Origin: Actinomycetes bacterium
GTDB lineage: Bacteria > Actinomycetota > Acidimicrobiia > Acidimicrobiales > RAAP-2
Reading direction: 5' to 3'
Length of the DNA stretch: 5,759 bases
NCBI GenBank assembly: GCA_021787255.1
Contig: JAJYMD010000220.1
Span: 1 to 5,759 of the forward strand
A program made the translations under genes and the position numbers. A model generated the notes under the pieces. That model made no database searches. It was not told the origin of the DNA and was given only the letters and a program-made list of their open reading frames with translations. Of the stretch, positions 1-3,321 are shown piece after piece (the stretch's first letter is position 1; the number at the start of each line of letters is the position of its first letter).

Positions 1-102
1 CACTTCGAGGGCGATCTCGATGGGCACGACCTGCGGCTCAACGGCAGCCTCACCGAGGGCGCCGAGATCGAGGGCGCCGAGAGCGAGGGCACGAGCCCGT
101 GA
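1..102 (+). CDS. C-terminal end of the gene upstream of secD (possibly yajC), 5' part outside the window
   Basis: Reading from base 1, 33 codons are open and end at TGA 100-102. The fragment is hydrophilic and rich in Gly, Glu and Asp, and it ends in three short Glu-Gly repeats (EGAEI, EGAES, EGTSP). It has no membrane segment or recognisable domain. The stop overlaps the secD start by four bases (GTGA, 99-102), so it is almost certainly the preceding gene of the same operon. In many bacteria the gene before secD is yajC, a small membrane protein whose C-terminal end is variable and often charged. That identity rests on position alone, and another protein ending here would look the same. The frame and stop are well supported; the name is not. 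Confidence 0.65.
   Translation, partial: HFEGDLDGHDLRLNGSLTEGAEIEGAESEGTSP
55..90 (+). repeat. Short tandem repeat, 15-base period, about 2.5 copies
   Basis: GAGGGC occurs at 55, 70 and 85, exactly 15 bases apart. The first two copies share the longer block GAGGGCGCCGAG (55-66 and 70-81). The repeat encodes the Glu-Gly end of the upstream protein. The third GAGGGC contains the likely ribosome binding site of secD. Confidence 0.7.
85..102 (+). promoter_or_regulatory. secD ribosome binding site and GTGA stop/start overlap
   Basis: GAGGG at 85-89 is a good Shine-Dalgarno match, nine bases before GTG 99. The GTG shares bases with the TGA of the upstream gene (GTGA, 99-102). This is the usual arrangement for coupled translation, and it supports GTG 99 as the secD start. 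Confidence 0.7.
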
Positions 103-1658
103 GCCCTCCGTCGTCGCGCGCCCAGGCACGACGGCAGCGGTCATTGGTGATCAGCCTGACGATCGTGATCGTGATCGCGCTCGGCGCGCTCGGCGGGACC
201 CTGGCCGCGCACTGGTCCCCTCGCCTCGGGCTGACACTCGACGGGGGGCTGTCCGTCATCTACAAGCCGGCGCGCAAGGTGACGCAGGGCGACCTGAACC
301 AGACCGTGACCATCCTTACGAACCGTGTGGACGGGCTGGGCGTGTCCGGCGCGACGGTGGGCACCCAGGGCGGCGACATCGTCGTGCAGGTGCCGGGCAT
401 CAAGGACGGCCATCAAGTCCTGAAGACGATCGGCCAGACCGCCCAGCTCTACTTCCGCCCGGCCCTGTGCGGTGCGCCGGCGTTCGTCGGCAAGTCCTCC
501 AAGGCGGTGAAGCCGGTGGGCACTCCCCTCCCGGCGTGCACAGCCTCGAGCCAGCTGACCGAGGCGAACCTGGGCGTGACCCCTGCCTCGGGGACAACAA
601 CATTCCACGAGAACACCGTCCCGGCCGACAGCGCGCTCGCCGACTACCCGAGCACGAGCCCGACAAAGGACTACAGGACAAAGACCGTCCTGCTGCCGGC
701 CATCAACGGCGCCGGACAGTACACGCGCTACCTTCTGGGACCAGCAGCCCTCACAGGGCACGCCATCGCCCACGCGGTCGCCCAGCAGACACAGCTCGGC
801 AAGTGGGTGGTCAACTACACCCTCACGTCGAAGGGCTCTCCCGCGTGGGACAGGCTTGCCTCCAGGTACTTCCACCAGATCATCGCGATCGAGCTCGACG
901 GAGAGGTCTACTCCGCGCCGATCATCCAGCCCTCCCAGTCCTCGTTCTCCTCCTTCGGGGGCAAGGGCGAGATCTCCGGCCATCTGACCGAGACCGAGGC
1001 CAAGACGCTGGCACTCGCCATGCAGTTCGGCTCACTGCCCGTGCGACTGATCCCCCAGACCACCGAGACGGTGTCTCCGACCCTCGGGCACTCCGCGCTC
1101 ATCGCCGGTCTCGGCGCTGGCCTGGTGGGCCTTCTGGTCGTGCTCCTCTATGCGATCGGTTACTACCGCCTGCTCGGCCTCGTGGTGTTCAGCGGCCTCG
1201 TGCTGACCGGTGCGCTGCTCTGGGCGATCATCTCGGCGCTCGGCCATACCACGGTGGCGCCGAGCTTCGACCTCGCCGGCGTGACCGGGATCATCGTGTC
1301 GATCGGCATCACCGTCGACTCGTACATCGTGTACTTCGAACGCCTGAAAGACGAGACCAGAGCCGGCCGGACCGTCCGCACGAGCGTGGACCGCGGCTTC
1401 GCCAGCGCGTGGCGGACGGTGCTTGCAGCGGACACGGTCTCGCTCGGTGCTGCGGTCGTGCTGTTCTTCGTGGCGGTAGGAGAGGTCAAGGGCTTCGCGT
1501 TCTTCCTCGGTCTCTCCACCCTCATGGACATCTTCATGACGTACTTCTTCACGCGGCCGCTCGTCGTGCTGCTCGGCCGTAACGAACGGTTCGCCGGCGG
1601 AGGCCGGATGGGCATCTCGAAGGGTCTCGCGGTGCGCGTGGAACCAGAAGCGGCGTGA
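99..1658 (+). CDS. secD: SecD, protein-export membrane protein
   Basis: This is the SecD subunit of the SecDF complex, which works with SecYEG and SecA and couples proton flow to late translocation of preproteins. The 519 residues show the family layout. TM1 is at about 15-37, followed by the signature LGLTLDGG at 43-50, which normally reads LGLDLxGG. A large extracytoplasmic domain spans about 50-328 and includes VVQVPG (95-100), TAQLYFR (114-120) and ELDGEVYSAP (265-274). A C-terminal five-helix bundle covers about 332-490. TM4 carries GITVDSYIVYFER (403-415); D407 aligns with the proton-relay Asp (E. coli D519). The only two cysteines, C124 and C147, are both extracytoplasmic. The length is closer to Actinobacterial SecD than to the 615-residue E. 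coli protein. It overlaps its neighbours by four bases on each side, so it is part of one operon with secF. The identification is firm. The odd point is Thr46 in place of the motif Asp. Confidence 0.97.
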   Translation: MSPPSSRAQARRQRSLVISLTIVIVIALGALGGTLAAHWSPRLGLTLDGGLSVIYKPARKVTQGDLNQTVTILTNRVDGLGVSGATVGTQGGDIVVQVPGIKDGHQVLKTIGQTAQLYFRPALCGAPAFVGKSSKAVKPVGTPLPACTASSQLTEANLGVTPASGTTTFHENTVPADSALADYPSTSPTKDYRTKTVLLPAINGAGQYTRYLLGPAALTGHAIAHAVAQQTQLGKWVVNYTLTSKGSPAWDRLASRYFHQIIAIELDGEVYSAPIIQPSQSSFSSFGGKGEISGHLTETEAKTLALAMQFGSLPVRLIPQTTETVSPTLGHSALIAGLGAGLVGLLVVLLYAIGYYRLLGLVVFSGLVLTGALLWAIISALGHTTVAPSFDLAGVTGIIVSIGITVDSYIVYFERLKDETRAGRTVRTSVDRGFASAWRTVLAADTVSLGAAVVLFFVAVGEVKGFAFFLGLSTLMDIFMTYFFTRPLVVLLGRNERFAGGGRMGISKGLAVRVEPEAA

Positions 1659-1672
1659 GGCGTGAGGACATG
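1655..1672 (+). promoter_or_regulatory. secD-secF junction: GTGA overlap and secF ribosome binding site
   Basis: The secD stop TGA (1656-1658) overlaps an in-frame GTG at 1655. The sequence GTGAGG (1655-1660) is itself a Shine-Dalgarno-like site nine bases before ATG 1670. A second GAGG (1664-1667) is too close to that ATG to serve. Upstream of GTG 1655 there is only a weak AGAAG (1646-1650). ATG 1670 therefore has the better site, although GTG 1655 repeats the overlap used by secD. Confidence 0.55.
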
Positions 1673-3259
1673 AGCACGGACGACGGCACACGCGAGGTCG
1701 AGGGGTCCGAGAAGGAGGTCGGGGACCTCGGCGACGCCGGGGACCGAGCGCGCGGGGAGGCCGGGCGCGACCAGGGGCTCGGTGGCGACGGGGTCGGCGA
1801 AGAGGAGCCTGCCGCTGAGGCGGTCAGCGAGGACGAGCTCGTCGAGGAAGAGGTGGAGCGGCTCGCGGCACGAGCGCCCGCGACCCCCCCGCGAGGACCT
1901 CGGCGCGTGGGGCCGTTCCGGCGCCTCTACCGCGGCGAGACCTCGTTCGACTTCGTCCGGCGTCGCCGGTGGTGGTTCGCCATCTCGTCGGTCGTCATCC
2001 TGGCCGGTGTCGCTTCGCTGGGCATCCGCGGGCTCAATCTCGGCATCACATTCAAAGGCGGAGAGGCCTGGAGCGTCAAGGCTCCCGGCATCACCCAGAG
2101 CCAGGCGATGAGCGCGGTCCAGGCAGCCGGACTGAGCCAGCCGACGGTCGAGATCCTCGGCAGCGGCAGCCACCAGACGGTGCGGGTGACCGCCGACCTG
2201 AACGGCCTCGGAGCGGCCGCGCAGCGGGCGGAGACAACACGGGTCATCAGCGCGCTGGCGAAGCTCACCAGGCAGCCGAAGACAGCGGTGTCGGTCACAA
2301 CGGTCGGGCCGACGTGGGGGGGGCAGGTCACGCAGAAGGCCGTCATCGCGCTGATCGTCTTCTTGGTCCTGGTCGCCGTGTACATCAGCCTGCGCTTCGA
2401 GCCGAAGATGGCGCTCGCCGCGTTCATCGCGCTGCTCCACGACCTGCTGGTGACCGCTGGCGTCTACTCGCTCGCCGGGTTCCAGGTGACCCCGGACACG
2501 GTGATCGCGGTGCTCACCATCCTCGGGTACTCGCTCTACGACACGGTCGTCGTGTTCGACCGCGTCCGCGACAACTCGAAGGGGCTCGGCGCCACCGGCC
2601 GCATGACCTACTCGGAGATGGTCAACCTCTCGATGAACCAGACCTTGGCGCGCTCGATCAACACCTCGCTGGTCGCGATCCTGCCCGTGCTCTCGGTGCT
2701 GCTCGTCGGCGCGCAGCTCCTCGGGGCGACCACCCTGCAGGACTACGGGCTGGCTCTCTTCGTCGGGCTGTGCTCGGGCGCGTACTCGTCGATCTTCATC
2801 GCGTCCCCGATCCTCGCCTGGTTGAAAGAGCGCGAGCCCCGCTACGTCGCCATGCGCCAGCGGATCGAAGCCAAGGGCGAGCGCCTTGGCCTCCTCACGC
2901 CGAAGGCGGCGGCGACGCTGCTCGCGGCGGGTACCGGCGGAGGGGCCATCCGTGCGTCGCGCGACGCGCGGGCGAGCACGATCCGCCCCGGCCAGGGGCG
3001 CCGGGACCGCCTCGCCACGGCGCAGGCGAGCACCGCGGCCACGGCGACGCTCGAGCCCGGGGTGCGAGCCTCCGCAGGCGACGGCGTGGCAGCCCCCGCG
3101 GGCAACGGCGCCTCCTTCTCGGCTGGCAGCGGGGCGGCGGTGCGTCCGGGCAACGGCGCGGGGGCGCCGCGCGCGGGCGCGAGGCCCCAGCGCCAGTCGC
3201 CAGCACGGCGACAGGCGCCGCGTTCGCGCAAGGCGGGCAAGGGCAAGCGCCGCCGCTGA
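1670..3259 (+). CDS. secF: SecF, protein-export membrane protein with long N- and C-terminal tails
   Basis: This is the partner of SecD in the proton-driven export subcomplex. From ATG 1670 it is 529 residues; GTG 1655 would add five. An acidic, disordered-looking N-tail (about 1-65) precedes TM1 (about 101-120). The signature LGITFKGG is at 124-131, where the family normally has LGIDFxGG. A short extracytoplasmic domain follows, with VGPTWG at 212-217, then five helices (about 224-240, 248-268, 276-298, 329-352, 358-383). TM4 holds GYSLYDTVVVFDR (286-298), and RSINTS is at 328-333; both are hallmarks of SecF, and D291 and R328 are the conserved charged residues. After about 395 comes a 130-residue Ala/Gly/Arg tail with four 8-residue repeats and a basic end, KAGKGKRRR. 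E. coli SecF is 323 residues, so the two tails account for the extra length. The core identification is firm. The tail functions are unknown; the basic end could touch the ribosome or the membrane (inference). Confidence 0.96.
   Translation: MSTDDGTREVEGSEKEVGDLGDAGDRARGEAGRDQGLGGDGVGEEEPAAEAVSEDELVEEEVERLAARAPATPPRGPRRVGPFRRLYRGETSFDFVRRRRWWFAISSVVILAGVASLGIRGLNLGITFKGGEAWSVKAPGITQSQAMSAVQAAGLSQPTVEILGSGSHQTVRVTADLNGLGAAAQRAETTRVISALAKLTRQPKTAVSVTTVGPTWGGQVTQKAVIALIVFLVLVAVYISLRFEPKMALAAFIALLHDLLVTAGVYSLAGFQVTPDTVIAVLTILGYSLYDTVVVFDRVRDNSKGLGATGRMTYSEMVNLSMNQTLARSINTSLVAILPVLSVLLVGAQLLGATTLQDYGLALFVGLCSGAYSSIFIASPILAWLKEREPRYVAMRQRIEAKGERLGLLTPKAAATLLAAGTGGGAIRASRDARASTIRPGQGRRDRLATAQASTAATATLEPGVRASAGDGVAAPAGNGASFSAGSGAAVRPGNGAGAPRAGARPQRQSPARRQAPRSRKAGKGKRRR
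3077..3172 (+). repeat. 24-base tandem repeat in the secF C-terminal tail, four units
   Basis: Units begin at 3077, 3101, 3125 and 3149 with GGCGACGGCG, GGCAACGGCG, GGCAGCGGGG and GGCAACGGCG. They encode four 8-residue units, each starting Gly-(Asp/Asn/Ser)-Gly: GDGVAAPA, GNGASFSA, GSGAAVRP, GNGAGAPR. The first ten bases of each unit are well conserved and the rest has drifted, which suggests an old in-frame expansion of a flexible linker. Confidence 0.75.
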
Positions 3260-3270
3260 GCCTCGCACTC

Positions 3271-3292
3271 GGACTGCGGAAGGACCGCATCC
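3271..3292 (+). terminator. Hairpin just after secF, possible weak terminator
   Basis: TGCGG (3275-3279) pairs with CCGCA (3285-3289) around the loop AAGGA. The stem extends by GGA (3271-3273) pairing with TCC (3290-3292) if C3274 bulges out, giving eight base pairs in total. It starts 11 bases after the secF stop. No T-run follows, so it is not a classic Rho-independent terminator. Terminators without a U-tract have been proposed in high-GC Actinobacteria, but it could also be a processing site or chance in GC-rich DNA. Confidence 0.35.
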
Positions 3293-3306
3293 GGCAGGAC
3301 GCGAGA

Positions 3307-3312
3307 TAGCGT
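3307..3312 (+). promoter_or_regulatory. Possible -10 element for copA
   Basis: TAGCGT fits the loose TAnnnT pattern of a -10 box and ends nine bases before ATG 3322. That spacing would place the transcript start at or very near the ATG, consistent with a leaderless or near-leaderless mRNA. It would also explain the lack of a Shine-Dalgarno site before this ATG. I see no convincing -35 box, so this is weak. Confidence 0.2.
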
Positions 3313-3321
3313 CTGCCCGCG

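Noticed and set aside
20..1582. 520-codon plus-strand frame overlapping secD
   Set aside because: It is an out-of-frame shadow of secD: low complexity, Arg/Pro-rich, with no membrane segments or motifs, whereas the frame starting at 99 is clearly SecD.
1163..3268. 701-codon open frame on the minus strand
   Set aside because: It lies antisense to secD and secF, whose motifs are unmistakable. Its Arg/Asp/His-rich composition is typical of antisense frames in high-GC DNA, and it has no recognisable domain.
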